Origin: Cynocephalus volans
Taxonomy: Eukaryota > Chordata > Mammalia > Dermoptera > Cynocephalidae
Assembly: GCF_027409185.1 (NCBI RefSeq)
Contig: NC_084469.1
Span: forward strand, 99,511,835 to 99,575,834
DNA length: 64,000 nt
Reading direction: 5' to 3'
Every line of letters starts with the position of its first letter. Positions within the stretch are counted from its first letter, which is position 1. This document shows positions 31,145 through 43,539 of the stretch, one piece after another. The notes under the pieces were generated by a model. The model worked only from the letters and a program-made list of their open reading frames with translations, was not told where the DNA came from and ran no database searches. The translations under genes were made by a program, and so were the position numbers.

Positions 31145-31240
31145 AGAGTGGCTTACTGCCTTGTAACACCAAGGTCAAGGGTATGGATCCAGATTCCCAC
31201 ACTAGCCAGCCAGCAAAAATAAATAAATAAATAAATATAC
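31145..31240 (+). mobile_element. CYN-like SINE, 5'-truncated
   Basis: 'ttgtaacaccaaggtcaagggtatgg' and 'ctagccagccagc' followed by (AAAT)n mark the 3' half of a monomer. Confidence 0.75.
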
Positions 31241-31439
31241 AAACAAACTGAGTGTATTGAGGTAACAATAACCCTATAATATTAATTTTAATCCCCACTT
31301 TACAAGGAAAAAAACAACTGAGGCTCAGAGACGTTAAGTTGCCTGACCAAGTGAGCAGCAGGGCTAGATTTCAAATCCACATCTGACTCCTTTTCCCCCA
31401 CCTATACTAATCAGGTGCTGTATTCAGCATGACTTTTTA

Positions 31440-31935
31440 TTCTGATGCTTTGACAGCTGGGGCTTTGTGAATCCAGACAGATGGCCCCTCCCAGGGCTAG
31501 CCACTTCCTACAGATAGTAAAGGACTCACCTTGCTAGCACACCTTTCATATGGAAATCAACCAATCCAGAACCCATATCCCCCAACCACCTCCTTTATCA
31601 GGCTTCCAAACTCCAGACCACTATCCGCCTGTCCTAATCACCCCAGGGCCAGGCACCAGACAACTCAAAACAGCCTCTATGCCTCAGAGCCCCCTGAAAT
31701 GATTTAAACTAACCAATCCTAACCCTGCTTACCCTGCCTCACCCATTCCTTTCTGCACAATAAAGGCTCTTACCCACGTTCCTCCTCCCCCTCTCCCCCA
31801 ACCTCCTTACCAGCCCTGGTGCTTGCCCATGTGGCCCTGTGTAGTGCCTGCTCTTGGGAACGGTGAATAACAAATTATCTTTTCAATGACAGTTGTCTCC
31901 TGATCTGTTGGCCTCTCCATACCTGCATAATACTA
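31440..31935 (+). mobile_element. Solo endogenous-retrovirus LTR (ERV1-like)
   Basis: The segment has 'aaccaatcc' CCAAT-type motifs, a poly(A) signal in 'gcacaataaaggctcttac' near 31,758, and a pyrimidine-rich R/U5 ending in 'ttgtctcctgatctgttgg'. This layout fits a gamma-type LTR. Family and borders are not assigned, and no viral genes remain. Confidence 0.5.
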
Positions 31936-31961
31936 AAACCTATATTTAAAAACAGATGCCA

Positions 31962-32060
31962 AGGGCTGGCCTGTTAGCTAAGTTGGTTAGAGCACAGTGT
32001 TATAACAGCAAGGTCAAGGGTTTGGATCCCCATACCAGCCAGCTGCCAAAAAAAAAAAAG
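31962..32060 (+). mobile_element. CYN-like SINE, monomer
   Basis: 'gggctggcctgttagctaagttgg', 'caaggtcaagggtttggatcccc' and a poly(A) tail. Confidence 0.9.
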
Positions 32061-33839
32061 TAAAGTAAAAACGTGCCAAGTGGTGTGCAGGGAGCTGGGA
32101 ACAGAAGGCAGATAACAGACATGCCACTCCCCCAGTGGGGCTTGCAGCTAGTCGGGGGATGTTTACAGGATGCTGCAATGCTGCATGGTCAGAAGAACTG
32201 TCTGCATGCAGGCTGTGGGGATGTGGAGGTCTCCAGAGGGAACAGCAGCTAACTGGAGACCTGAAGGATGAGCAGGTGTAAGTCAGAGGCCAGCAGAGCA
32301 GGACACTAGAGGGAAACATCAAGGGCAGAATGGCTGGGGGTGGAGGGTGGGGGCGGATAGCGGAAGACGAGGTAGGAGGGGACAGGCTATTCAGGGCCTC
32401 ACATGCCAAGCCAAGAAGGGTGACCTTCATCGAGAGGATACTGGGGAGCTGTTGAAGGGATTTATTTAGCCAGGGGAGGGTTGTGGTCAAGCCTGTGTCT
32501 GAGCTCTGCCAAGGTCATATGGGGAATACAATAGAGGGGTCAGACTGGAGCAGGGGAGACTCAATAGCCCAGGCAGAAGAAAGTGGGAGACAGGACCCAT
32601 GGGGTGGAGGGGGGCTGACCCCAGACGGGGGTCTCTCTCTGGAATGGGGAGGGTCTGGGCTACCTCCTTAACCCCTTAGAGAAACAGGTGAGCCTCCCAC
32701 TGCCACCTCCTTCTCAAATGTGGGGACTCTGGCAGTACGGTGAAGCAGCCACATGTGGGAAAGGACCTCAGAAGGCTGTCAGCACCCACAGGCTTAGGGA
32801 GGGCAGAAGGCTCCTGCTTGTCCCCCTCTCACCTCTGCTGCCCCACCCCCTGGCTTCTGGTCATTCTGAGCACATGGGTCAAGATCTGCTGGGTGCCGGC
32901 TCAGCTCCGGGGGTGCTGTGCTAGAGCAGAGACTGGCGAGGGCGGTTGGGTCACCGTCTCTGTGCCTCCTCTTTCCTGCCTCTTCTTCCACAATAGTTCT
33001 CCTCCAGGGCTCCTGCCTCCACCGGCCTCATGCCGAGCCTTTGGCCAAGCAGCACCCTCTGCCTGGCATGCCCTCACCCTGCCCATCTCCAGGCAGCCAG
33101 CTTGGCCTGGATTATATTTTAGGCTTCTGGCTCTGCCACCCTGACAGCCTGGGCCACGTGTTGGGCCTGACCTGCTTCATCTGTCTGGCCTTAAAATCCC
33201 ATCGTGTATCCGCCTCCACTTTACAATTGTTTGGATTTTTATAACTGTTTCAGATGCCATAATTGGAAGGGGATAGGTAAAATCTATTAATTTTAAATCA
33301 ATAATAATTCCTTAATTAATCAAACATTAAACACGTTTAAATTTTTCCAATTCTCTCCCTCTCCCTCTTTCTTCCTTATAATTGATTTGCTTATATCAGG
33401 ATCCAAACAGGTTCTGCTTGTGGCATTGGTTGTTACAATGTCAGCTGTCTCTTGAGTTTCTTTTCATTTATAGGTTCCCTCTTTATCTAATTTTTCCCAC
33501 TTTACCCCGTAAAGTTTCCCAAGGTCTGGATTTGCTGGCTACATCCCAGTAGTGTCATTTAACATGTTCTGCCGTCCCCCATTAGTCTCTCTCAGGTTAG
33601 ATTTGGCTTGAGAGGCATATGTTTTTACTGCAGGATGCCCAGTATGTCTGATCTTCTCTCTGTGATGTTAGCAGACATTGATGATCCTTTGCTAGATCCA
33701 TTATTTCAATTGGGTTTTGCAAAATACCATATTCTAATTACTTTATTCCCTCTTTATTTACTAGCTGGATACTTGAATAGACAGAAATGTTCCCTCCTCA
33801 GCTATTATCGTTACCCTGAGGAACAATTCATATAGGAAA

Positions 33840-35095
33840 GACCGGATAAATGCTTGACTCTTCCCTTTTACTTACCAGTTTTAGAAAAATGAATTGTTTC
33901 CTTACCATCTTCCAAAGAGACTGAGAGTTTGGTTGCTTTTGTTGCATTGTCATTATGGTTTTTTGTGGTGGTAAGATTGTTTCTTCTCTTGCTTGTTTGC
34001 ATTTTTGTTCTACCAATGGGTTTTGTTCTTTCTTGTGTATTCGTGGTAGTGGTTGATGGTGTTCAGATTCCAGGAGCAGGGCTCTCTTGAGGATTTCTTG
34101 CAGGGCTGGTCAGGTGTTGATGAACTCCTGCAGTTTTGGCTTGTCTGGAAAATACACTATTTCTTCCTCATTTCTGAAGGATAACCTGGCTGGGTACAGT
34201 ATTCTTGGCTGGTAGTTTTTTTCTTTTAGTATTTTGAATATATCATCCCATTTTCTGTAGAAAATGCCTGTGAGTTTCTGATGAGAAGTCTGCTGTTACT
34301 CTAATAGGGGCTTCCTTATAGGTGACAATGCTTTTCTCTTGCTTCTTTTAAGATTCTCTCTCTGTCTTTAAGCTTTGCCAGTTTGACTATAATGTGTCTT
34401 GGAGAGGATCTTTTTGGGTTGAATCTGTTTGGGGATCTTTGAGCCTCTTAGATCTGAAGGTCTGTGTCTCTCCCTACACCTAGGAAGTTTTCTGTTATTA
34501 TTTCTTTGAATAGGTTTTCCATGCCTTTTCTTTTCTCCTCCCCTTCTGGAACACCTATGATTCAAGTGTTTGTGCACTTAAGGTTGTCTGCTAGCTCTCT
34601 TAGATTCCCTTCACTTTTTAAAATTCTTTTTTTTGTCTGCCTGGGTTATTTCAAAAAGACTGTCTTCAAGATCATAAATTCTTTCTTCTGCTTGTTCTAG
34701 CCTGCTGCTTAAGCTCTCAGTTGTGTTTTTTATTTCATTGAATGAATCTTTTGATTCCATGAGTTCTGCTACATTCTTTTTAAAGGTATTAAACTCTTTG
34801 TAAATTTCCTCCTTCATATCCTGGATTTTTTGTCTCATTTCATTATGTTGTCTAACTGAGTCTCCTTGAATCTCAATGAATTTCCATAAGATTGTTCCTT
34901 GGAATTCCTTTTCTGTCATTTCAAGGGTTTCCTTCTCCATAGGGTCTGGTACTTGAGAATTACTGTATTCTTTCAGTAGTGTCATATTTTCTTGGCTTTT
35001 CATATTTCTAGTATCTCAGTGTTGATGTCTGGTCATCTGGTAGAGCAGTTGCTTGTTCTATTACTCTGGAGTGGGCTTTGAGGAGAGAGACTTTC
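33840..35095 (-). repeat. HAL1/L1 ORF1 relic
   Basis: On the minus strand a 130-codon open piece (35,003-34,611) has the coiled-coil signature SSRLEQAEERIYDLED of L1 ORF1p. After a frameshift the RNA-binding core (IIGVPEGE, then a decayed HIIVKL-like block) and the C-terminal PARLSFRNEEE block follow. No ORF2 follows, which favours a HAL1 ('half-L1') element. Several frameshifts and stops make it non-functional. Confidence 0.75.
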
Positions 35096-35561
35096 TCTTC
35101 TTTTTCTGGTCTCTGCTGGTGACTCTCCTTGTGTCAATGCAGTTGAGTGTCTGGCGGGCCACCTGCATGGTGGCTGTGGCTACTGCTCTGGTGGCGAGCC
35201 ACTTTTGTGGCAGCCATGGCTGTCGTGGGCCACCCATGTCGAAGTGGTGTTTTCATGAAGTAAAGGTAGGGGGCTTTGGGGGCTTGATAGACATAATTTT
35301 TTTGTTTGGTTTGGGGAGAAAAAGCAGTCATTTTGTCTGCTTCTCCATGTCTCTGACAAGGCTCTTGACAGTATCAAGCTTGAGAAAATCTGGTGCACTC
35401 AAGCTCTGACCCCCAAACTTTCTTACACTGATTCCTCCCCATCTATTGGAAGATGAACACCATAGACAGCAGCTATGTGTCGATCATGCCAGGGGAGGCA
35501 AGTGCCAACCTGATTTCTCCACCACTCTCCCCAACTCAGGGCTTAAGGGTAGACACTAGTA

Positions 35562-36027
35562 TAAGTTTCCTATGGCTGTTGTAACAAATGCCCATAAATT
35601 CAGTGGCTTAAAAAAACTGAATTTATTATCTTACAGTCTGGAGATCAGAAGTCTGACATGGGTCTCACTGGGCTAAAGTCAAGGTGTGGGCAGGGCTGGT
35701 TCCTCGTGGATGCTCCAGGGGAGGATCTGTTTCCTTTTACAGCTTCTAGAGTTGCCTGCAGCCCTCAGTTTGTGGCCCCTTCCTCCATCTGCAAAGCCAG
35801 CAGCATAGCATCTTCCAGTCTCTCTCTGACTCTGACTCTCCTGTCTCCCTCTTATGAGGACCTCGTGAGGACACTAGGCCCCCAGATAACCCAGGATGAT
35901 CTCCCATCTCAAGATCCTTAATCCCATCTGCAAAATCCCTTTTGCCAGGTAAGGGAACATATTCCTAGGTTTTGGGGATTAAGACGTGAACATTTGGGGG
36001 GGTGCATTATTTAGTCCACCACGACAC
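35562..36027 (-). mobile_element. MaLR-type LTR relic
   Basis: The antisense pattern 'gttgtaacaaatgcccataaattc', 'gtggcttaaaaaaactgaatttatt', 'ggatgatctcccatctcaag' and 'gcattatttagtccacc' matches a MaLR-like LTR. A second copy lies at 42,611-43,060. The subfamily is not assigned. Confidence 0.6.
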
Positions 36028-36239
36028 CCTTTAGGATCCAACTCGTTAGATGGGGAACACCACTTGGAGGTCATGATGTATGGGTTTAGTTTTGGAAGAT
36101 GGTGGTGGAGATGGGGAGAAGATTCCAGGCAGAGGGAACAAGGCACATAAGACAGAAGGCTCCCTAAATACCTGACTCAGATGTGACCTGAAGGCCTTCA
36201 TCATGGGCAGGGGAACCCAGGGAGACTGTGTTTTGCAAA

Positions 36240-36510
36240 GTGGTGGTTCTCACCTAGTGATGATTTTGTCTCCAGGGAACAGCTGGCAATGCCTGGAGAG
36301 ATATTTGGCTGTCACAAATTGGGAGCGGGGGGATTTACAGGGGAGGGGCATGTGCCAGAGATGCTGCTAAATGTCCTACAATGAGCCAGTCAGTGAGCTC
36401 AGTTGGTTAGAGCACAGCCTTATAACACCAAGGTCACAGGTTTGGATCCTCATACCGGCCAGCTACCAAAAAAATAAAAATAAAAACAAATGTCCTACAA
36501 TGCACATGCC
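36240..36510 (+). mobile_element. MER20 relic split by a CYN SINE
   Basis: 'gtggttctcacctagtgatgattttg' to 'gctgctaaatgtcctacaatg' matches MER20 in sense orientation. It is interrupted at 36,384 by a SINE with target duplication. Confidence 0.75.
36384..36487 (+). mobile_element. CYN-like SINE, monomer, inside MER20
   Basis: 'gagctcagttggttagagcac', 'caaggtcacaggtttggatcc' and an A-rich tail. Perfect duplications 'aaatgtcctacaatg' lie at 36,369-36,383 and 36,488-36,502. Confidence 0.92.
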
Positions 36511-38675
36511 AGCCCCCACCACCAGGAGCTTGGTAGGGCTCCAACCAAGCAATGCATAGCTGCAATGCATAGCTGCTGACAGCTGCTTTCTCTCCAGACT
36601 CAGAGGGGCTTTTTCCCTCCATGGGCAGCTGGAGGGTTTCTACTTGGTGACCTTTGCCCTTTCTACCCCTGTTCTCTGTCGCCCCCCCCCCCCACCTTTC
36701 TTGGGAAAAGCTGTTTCTAGTTCCTCATGACCCTTGGCCTGCTTGGGGAAGGGAAGCATTTGTGTGGGCCGAGCGCTCCCACCTCTGGAATGTGCAGCCC
36801 AGCACTTGGAGGAAGATGGATCTAAGAATAGTACCATTTTTTCCCCACCCCCAGGCCCAACTGGCTCTGGCTTCTGGGTCCCAGGCCCTTCACTGTGCTG
36901 GGAGAGGTGAGTGAGGCAGATGATGGTTTGGGGAAACTTCTGGAGCCTGTGCTGGTCTCCGGATGGGGCATGAGCTAGTTCATTCAACTGGTCAGCAGGT
37001 GATGGGGTTGGTGGAGGAGGGGGTGAATTGGGGTGGAGGGTTCCCCTGCCCCACTGGTGTCATCCTCACTTCTTCGGCCTGCCCTGTTCTTCCCTGCCAG
37101 ACTCACATCACCGATCCCCTCCTCAACTGCCACCCCCTAGGGTTGGAAAGGCCCTGCTTGGGTTGGAGCAGGAGTGCGCTGCCTGTCTCACCCACCATGG
37201 AAGGGACCCCAGCTTGGAGGCCTGACCCCACGGGGGCCTTGCATCTGCTGGGATATAATAAACCTGGGCTGGGGTGGTTCTGCTGCTGGCCCTCGGAAGA
37301 AGGGTCTCACTGCTTGTTCATGCAAACAGCAAACCTTTGCCACCTGCTGGGTGCCAGTCTGGTGCCAGACGCTGGCAACATCAAAGGGGACAAGGCTCAG
37401 GCTCTTTCCTCGAGGAGCCTGCAGCGACAGGGAGAGCAGGGCTGACCTTTGCTGACGACTTAGCTTGAGAGCCAGACCCTGCACTAGGCAAGAGTAGAGC
37501 AGCTGTGTTCCTGGGGAAAGGGGCGTCGGCCAGGGGAAAGGAGGCAGCTGGGATCTGGGTAGAGAAACCCCCGAGCATGTGTCCAGGGAAGCCCCTGACC
37601 CTGGGGGAGGGAGGCTAATCTGAGGGGATGGCCCTCCTCCCACCCGGGCCCACCCAATCTGCTCCTGGCTCCTGGCTCCCTGCTCTGGGACGTACTGTGG
37701 CTGCAGCTGCTCTTGCCAGCCTCTTTGGATGTCCATGCAGCCCCTCCCTGAGCCTCAGACTCTGACATGTGGCATCCCGTCCTCCTACCTGGGCTCTAAG
37801 TCAGCCCCATCTGCCAGAGAATGGGGTGTTCAAACCCCAGAATCCTGGCTCCTTGACCTATGGAAGAGCCAGTGGTGCCTGCCGGTTACAAGGGCCACCT
37901 GAGCTCTCCTGCTCACCCAGGCTGGAACCCCAGGATGTACCCTGGCAAGACAGAAGTTCATCAGGTGCCTAAGGGAGATCGGGATGGTACAAAAAAAAAA
38001 AAAAAAAGACTGATCCTTTCTCTCCCACCTGGACCTGAAACCACTGCTTTAACTGCAGATGCCCTCTTCTCTCCAAATCCAAGCATCTTAAAGCTATGGG
38101 ACCCTGATTGGATGAAGGAGGTAGAACACCCCACGGATACCACCATGAACCCACAATCTCCCACCCAGCTGGGCTCCTCCCATTCTCCTCTGCAAGCCCC
38201 CTCCATTCTCTCCAACCCCCACCCATCTCTCATCAGTCCTTTGACCCCTGTCACCCCTGGGTGGGGCCTCTCTTGTTGTCCCCTCCCCTTCCCTTTCTTC
38301 TTTGCTCCCCCTCACCTCTGCAGCCATAGGTAGGGGGCCCTGTTCTTTTCTCTGGCATCATGCCCAAGGAAGCATCAATGTTCCCTGCACAAGCTTCGGG
38401 GTCTCTTACCCCAGCCCCTGCCCCCTTCCCGTCACCCTTCCAAGAGCATGCGTGCTGTAACTTTGGGCCTACTTGATTCTTCTGCAAAAAGAAGCCAGCT
38501 CACAGGCTTACTCTGAGGATTCAAGGGCATCTGCAGAGTGCTCTGTCCAGGGTCTGGGAGCCACTATTATTCCATGGGGTGGCAGGCCTCCTGCCTGTGA
38601 GTTCTGGTGGATACACAAGCCACTGGGCCTGATCGCTGGGCATTGCTCTCATTTCCAGTTTAAAGGTAATTTGTG
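36510..38675. other. Mostly unique intergenic sequence
   Basis: There is a poly-C run at about 36,682-36,693 and a poly-A run at 37,989-38,006. I see no convincing exon, CpG island or named repeat. The ORFs here lack protein-like composition. Confidence 0.5.
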
Positions 38676-38856
38676 GGGCCGGCCCGTGGCTCACTTGGGA
38701 GAGTGCGGTGCTGGTAACACCAAGGCCACGGGTTCGGATCCTATACAGGGATGGCCAGTTCGCTCACTGGCTGAGCGTGGTGCTGACAACACCAAGCTAA
38801 GGGTTAAGATCCCCTTACCGGTCATCTTTAAAAAATATATAAATAAATAAATAAAT
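38676..38856 (+). mobile_element. CYN-like SINE, full dimer
   Basis: Two tRNA-like units ('ggccggcccgtggctcacttgg..gggttcggatcc' and 'agttcgctcactggctgagcg..gttaagatccccttaccgg') are followed by (AAAT)n. Perfect duplications 'aaaggtaatttgtg' lie at 38,662-38,675 and 38,857-38,870. Confidence 0.95.
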
Positions 38857-39509
38857 AAAGGTAATTTGTGAAAGACTGTAAGAAACATCCTCCCATGGAT
38901 AGCTCATTTCATGGGTGGCTGGGGATCATTTTCGGTGTATAATCACAGGGTCACACTATGAACCTTCTTATATGCTATGTATCATCCGGAGGGTCTTACT
39001 GATTCATGTGGCCCCCAAAGAACACAAGCTTTGTCCACCACCTTGGGAAAGCAAGTGTTGGGGTCCTGGCAGGGTTGGAACAATCCTTCACCTTGTCCAC
39101 GGGCCCTTGTTAGGTTTGCTGGCTCCCCTTCTCCTATACATGGTTCCTGATCTTTGCTCCTTTGAATGTTATCAATTTGCGAGAGCTTTTAATAGACTGA
39201 TAACACCTGGCTTTGCCCACCTCGAGTAACTCTCCTTTAATTGTGCACACTGAGAAATACCCTGAGAAATGCTGCTGGCTGTATTTTTTGATCTTTCATC
39301 TGGGGAGGGTGAAAGTTGTCAGGGTGGGGTAGAACCTGGTATTTCAGACACCCATCCTTCTCTAGGAGTTCTTGCCCCAGGGGTCATTGCCCCCGGCACA
39401 CTGAGAGCAGGTTGGAGCCACCTTGTGGATAGACTGTGGCAAATCTGTGAGTCCCTGGATGAGCAGCAGAGCTGGAGGAATTAAAGTGGTAAACTGACTT
39501 CCTGCTAAT

Positions 39510-40130
39510 GACTGAGAAATGTGAAGACTCCATCTCATTTATAAAGATTGGGGAAAACAGTCCAGCAGCTCCACAAAAAGTGAAACATGGGATAATGATA
39601 CAACCCAGCAATTCCACTCCTAGGTATATGTGCCCTAGAGAAATGAGAACATACGTCCACACAGACTTGTACACACACGTTTGTAGCAGCATGATTCATA
39701 ATGGCCCAAAAGGTGGAAACAACCCAGATGTTCATCAATAGATGAATGGATTAACACAAGGTGTTAAATCCATAGACTGGAATATTATTCACTCATAAAA
39801 AGGAATGAAGTACTAATTCATGCTACCACATGGATGAACCATGAAAACATTATGCCCAGTGAAAGAAGTCAGACACAAAAGGCCACATATTACAAAATTC
39901 CACTTATATGAAATGTCTAGAATAGGCAAATCCATAGTCAGAAAGAAGATTTGTGCCAGGGGGCTAGGGAGGGAGTGACAATGGGTACAGGGTTGCTTTC
40001 CAGGGTGATGAACATGTTCTGAAATAAGATAGTGGTGATGGTTGTATAAATCTGTGAGGGTATTAGAAACCACTGAATTTTCACTTAAACAAAAAAAAGC
40101 ACTGCAGAAACCCAACAAATAATGTAAAAT
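39510..40130 (+). repeat. L1 3'-end fragment
   Basis: 'ccagcaattccactcctaggtatatg', 'gcagcatgattcataatggccc', 'ccagatgttcatcaatagatgaatgg' and 'catggatgaaccatgaaaacat' are typical sense-strand L1 ORF2 3'-end/3'UTR phrases. Confidence 0.85.
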
Positions 40131-40377
40131 GTTTATAGACAAAACAAGGACTCAAATGGCATGAAAAAGAACAGTTGGATTAAAAAAAATAGACACCTTA
40201 AAAAAACAAAGTGATAGTGGCTCCTACCAAATGAGTCACTGGAGAAACCAAGGTGACTGTGTAATTTACTGACTTATTGTCCACATGGGAATACCTGAAA
40301 AAGGACATAATCAATGCTGCTCCGGGACTACAGGGGGAAACCAGGGCACCTCGTGACCCTAGAAACCAGAGCTGTGA

Positions 40378-40551
40378 GGGGTTTTCCTATTCTTTGATGC
40401 TACAGAAGATAAAATGCCCGTTTCTATTCTTACCACAAGGATAGTGGATTGGAAGGGTTATTATGGGTTGGATCCAGAAAGTGAATTCTGGAAAACAAAA
40501 CTTCCCAAGCTCGTTCAGGCTAGCGACCCAGCTTATCTTGTGTGGTGTTGA
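40378..40551 (+). pseudogene. Possible decayed coding remnant, unidentified
   Basis: A stretch of about 57 codons, bounded by stops, includes EDKMPVSILTTRIVDWKGYY and EFWKTKLPKLVQASDPAYL. The composition looks protein-like. Further open segments continue in shifted frames to about 40,800, then AATAAA-type signals occur near 40,820 and 40,845. I do not recognise the parent. A retrocopy or transposon relic is possible. Confidence 0.25.
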
Positions 40552-41202
40552 GTGCTCAGCCTGGTGGTGCCCAAGGTGGCGGTGCCACCTACCTTCTACA
40601 AACAAGCCTGGGGGAAGCGAAGTAATGATTAGCACGGTGATTCCCAAAGGAAAGCCCGCATTTCTGTGCCTGCTCCAGGGCTGGCCTCTGCAGGTCAGAA
40701 CTGTGCACAAGGAGGAATCTCGAATATCCTGTGCCTGGAAGGAGTCAGGACCTACAGCTCCTTGCTTCTTCAATTCTGACCTCATTGGGAAAGCAAACCC
40801 CAAACTGTGGCTAACCTGAAAATAAACTGAACTGCCTAAGAAAAAATAAAGCTTCCTGTTTTTCCCAACTGGCCAACCTACTTGGTGCTGAGACGGAATC
40901 AGATTGAAGTCTGGCCTCCAAAGAACATAAGACTTCTAGAATGTTCTTCGGGCTTGCTTGAGCTTGCCCAACTTCTGTGCTGTGATGCCTTGGCTGTTTG
41001 GGGGCTGACCATTGAACTGTTTACCTGACATTTACACCCACTTCTGATAGCCCCCCCAAATAATCCCAACCTACATAAAGAGCCCTGCAAATGGTTCCAA
41101 TAGAATGACTTCCCCCATCTCCATATCTAATGGATCTGGCCTTCTCCACATTTGACTGGACACCAAATCCAGCTGATCCCATCTCTTATTTTTGTTCTTT
41201 TT

Positions 41203-41287
41203 GGCAGCAGGCCAGTGTGGGGATCTGAACCCTTGACCTTGGTGTCATCAACACCAGGCTCTAACCAACTGAGTTAACTGGCCACCC
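41203..41287 (-). mobile_element. CYN-like SINE, monomer
   Basis: The reverse complement reads 'ggccagttaactcagttggttagag' and 'caaggtcaagggttcagatccc'. Confidence 0.85.
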
Positions 41288-41596
41288 CCTGATCCCACCT
41301 CTTAAAATCTGGAATCTACCTCCTTCTCTTTGTACCTTCCATCAATACTGTCCCCACCCATGTCCCTCTTTGACGTCATCTTTCCCTAGGTTGTCCAGAC
41401 AGCCTCCTGTGAGATGTCCCTCCTCTTCTGGTTGTATTCCCTGCTTACCTCTGGTTCCCTTCCTTCAAACGAATAAACAAATCATCACTTACGTCTCTCA
41501 TTTTAAAATTCGCTCACTCACTGAAGAGTGTGTGGTTGACATGATATCCCATCATCCCCAAGTACTTTATTTTTTCTATAATCAAAGACATTCTTT

Positions 41597-41756
41597 GGTT
41601 TTTTTGTTTGTTTGTTTGTTTGTTTTTTGTCCTTTTTTGTGACCGAGCTCAGCCAGTGAGTGAACCAGCCATCCCTATATAGGATCCAAACCCGCGGTGG
41701 GAGCACTGCTGCGCTCCCAGTGCCGCACTCTCCCAAGTGAGCCACAGGGTCGGCCC
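41597..41756 (-). mobile_element. CYN-like SINE, dimer
   Basis: The reverse complement starts 'gggccgaccctgtggctcac' and includes 'gggtttggatcctatatagg' and 'ttcactcactggctgagc'. Perfect duplications 'aaagacattcttt' lie at 41,584-41,596 and 41,757-41,769. Confidence 0.93.
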
Positions 41757-42087
41757 AAAGACATTCTTTATATAACCAAAATAAAACCATCCAAAGGAGG
41801 AAACTGACACTAGCATATTGCTGATGTGTAATTCACAGACTGTATATATATTTTACCAGTTATCCCAATAACGCCCTTCACTGAAAAAATGACCTAATCC
41901 AGGATCAAAATGTATATTTAGCTGGTGTGTTTATTTAGATTCCATCAATTTGGAACAGTTCTCCAATCTTTATTTGCCTTTTCTGACACTGACACTTTTG
42001 AAGATGACAGAAAAGTTATTTTGCAGAATTTTCCTTAGTTTGGGTTTATTTGATGTTTTCTTATGATCAGATTCAAATACATTTTTT

Positions 42088-42233
42088 TTTTTTTTTTTTT
42101 TTGTCTTTTTTCGTGACCGGCACTCACTCAGCCAGTGAGTGCACCGCCATTCCCATATAGGATCCGAACCCGCAGCGGGAGCGTTACCGCGCTCCCAGCG
42201 CCGCACTCTCCCAAGTGCGCCACGGCTCGGCCC
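42088..42233 (-). mobile_element. CYN-like SINE, dimer
   Basis: The reverse complement starts 'gggccgagccgtggcgcac' and ends in poly(A). Perfect duplications 'tcaaatacatttttt' lie at 42,073-42,087 and 42,234-42,248. Confidence 0.93.
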
Positions 42234-42610
42234 TCAAATACATTTTTTGAAATAACATCCTAGAAGTGTTCTCAGTGCATCCTATTGTGTGGTATACAAT
42301 TTGATTTGCCCATTACTTGGTGATGTTAACATTGGTGACTTGAGTAGGTAACATTTACAAAGTTTTTCAACTGAAAAATTACTTTATTCTCCCTTTATAA
42401 TTAAAATGCACTTTGTGAGGAAGTTCTTTGAGATTATGCAAATACCCTGTTCTTCATGAAACTTTCACCCACTATTCTTTGTATCTACTGATGTTCCTTA
42501 ACTGAATTAATTTTTTACTATGATGGTCAATAAATGCTGAATTTCTGGGAAAAAAAAAAATTTCACTCACTAAAAGTAAATTCTTTTAGATGCTCGTTGT
42601 CTATACCTGG

Positions 42611-43060
42611 GGTTAGTTCCCTGGGGCTGCTATAACAAATTATTGCAACCTTGGTGGCTTAAAACAATACAAATTTATTTTCTTACATCTTGGAGGTCAG
42701 AAGTCTGAAATTAGTCTTACCCAGCACGCTAAATCAAGGCATGGGCAGGGCTGGTTCCTCTTGGAGGCTTCAGAGGAGGATCCGTTTCCTCCTTTTCCAG
42801 CTTCTAGAGGTACCTGCAGCCCTTGGCTCGTGGCCCCTTCCTCTGTTTGCAAAGCCACTAGTGCAGCAATTCTGACTCTGACCCTCCTGCCTCCCCGAGT
42901 ACCCTGTGATGACACTGGGCACCCTGGATAATACAGGATAATCTCCCATCTCAACATCCTTAATCACATCTGCAAAGTCTCTTGCAGTAACATATTCCCT
43001 TGTTCTGGGGATTAGGACATGGACATCTTTGGGGGAAATTATTCTGCCTACCACAGCAGG
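42611..43060 (-). mobile_element. MaLR-type LTR relic
   Basis: It is clearly related to 35,562-36,027 over its whole length ('gtggcttaaaacaatacaaattt', 'ggataatctcccatctcaac', 'ggacatggacatctttggggg', 'ttattctgcctaccaca'). Confidence 0.65.
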
Positions 43061-43061
43061 A

Positions 43062-43480
43062 ATCTGCAAACTTTTTCTGAAAATGGCCTGACAGCAAATA
43101 TTTGAGGCTTTGCAGGCCATATGGTCTCTATTGCCAGGACTGGCAACAAACTTTCAAGTGCAAAATAAAAACACAGGCCCTTCATTCAAAAACTAGCAAG
43201 AACTTGAAAACAGTGACAGGGGAAGCTCCCCCCGTGTGATAGTTTGCTTGTCCTGCGTAACTCTATTGAAGCTTGAGAGCAGCCATAGGCAATCGGCAAA
43301 ACAGAGGCATAACTGTGTTACTATGAAACTGTAGGGATGCTGAAATTTGCATTTCATGTAATTTTCATGTTACAAAATACTACGGTTCTTTTGTTTTTTT
43401 CCAACTATGTAAACGTGTAAAGATCATCTAAGCTCACGGGCTGTATAAAAACAGGCACGGAACAAATTGACTCCAGATCT
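43062..43480 (+). mobile_element. hAT-like non-autonomous transposon relic
   Basis: 'tctgcaaactttttctgaaaatgg' and 'ggctttgcaggccatatggtctc' match the same family as 55,015-55,250. The right border is uncertain. Confidence 0.55.
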
Positions 43481-43539
43481 ATGGGATCATAACCCAACTT
43501 GTCTGCCTGACTCTGCAGGGCCTTTTAAAGCTGGTCCCA

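Larger units (their letters stand above)
30860..33840. other. Intergenic region with repeats
   Basis: It contains two CYN SINEs (31,145 and 31,962), a solo LTR (31,440-31,935), and a stretch near 32,330-32,580 that looks like an ancient interspersed repeat I cannot name. 32,600-33,840 shows no recognisable gene or repeat. Confidence 0.5.

Noticed and set aside
34611-35003. 130-codon coiled-coil gene on the minus strand
   Set aside because: The sequence is L1/HAL1 ORF1p-like and is followed by frameshifted remains of the same ORF, so it is a dead retrotransposon.
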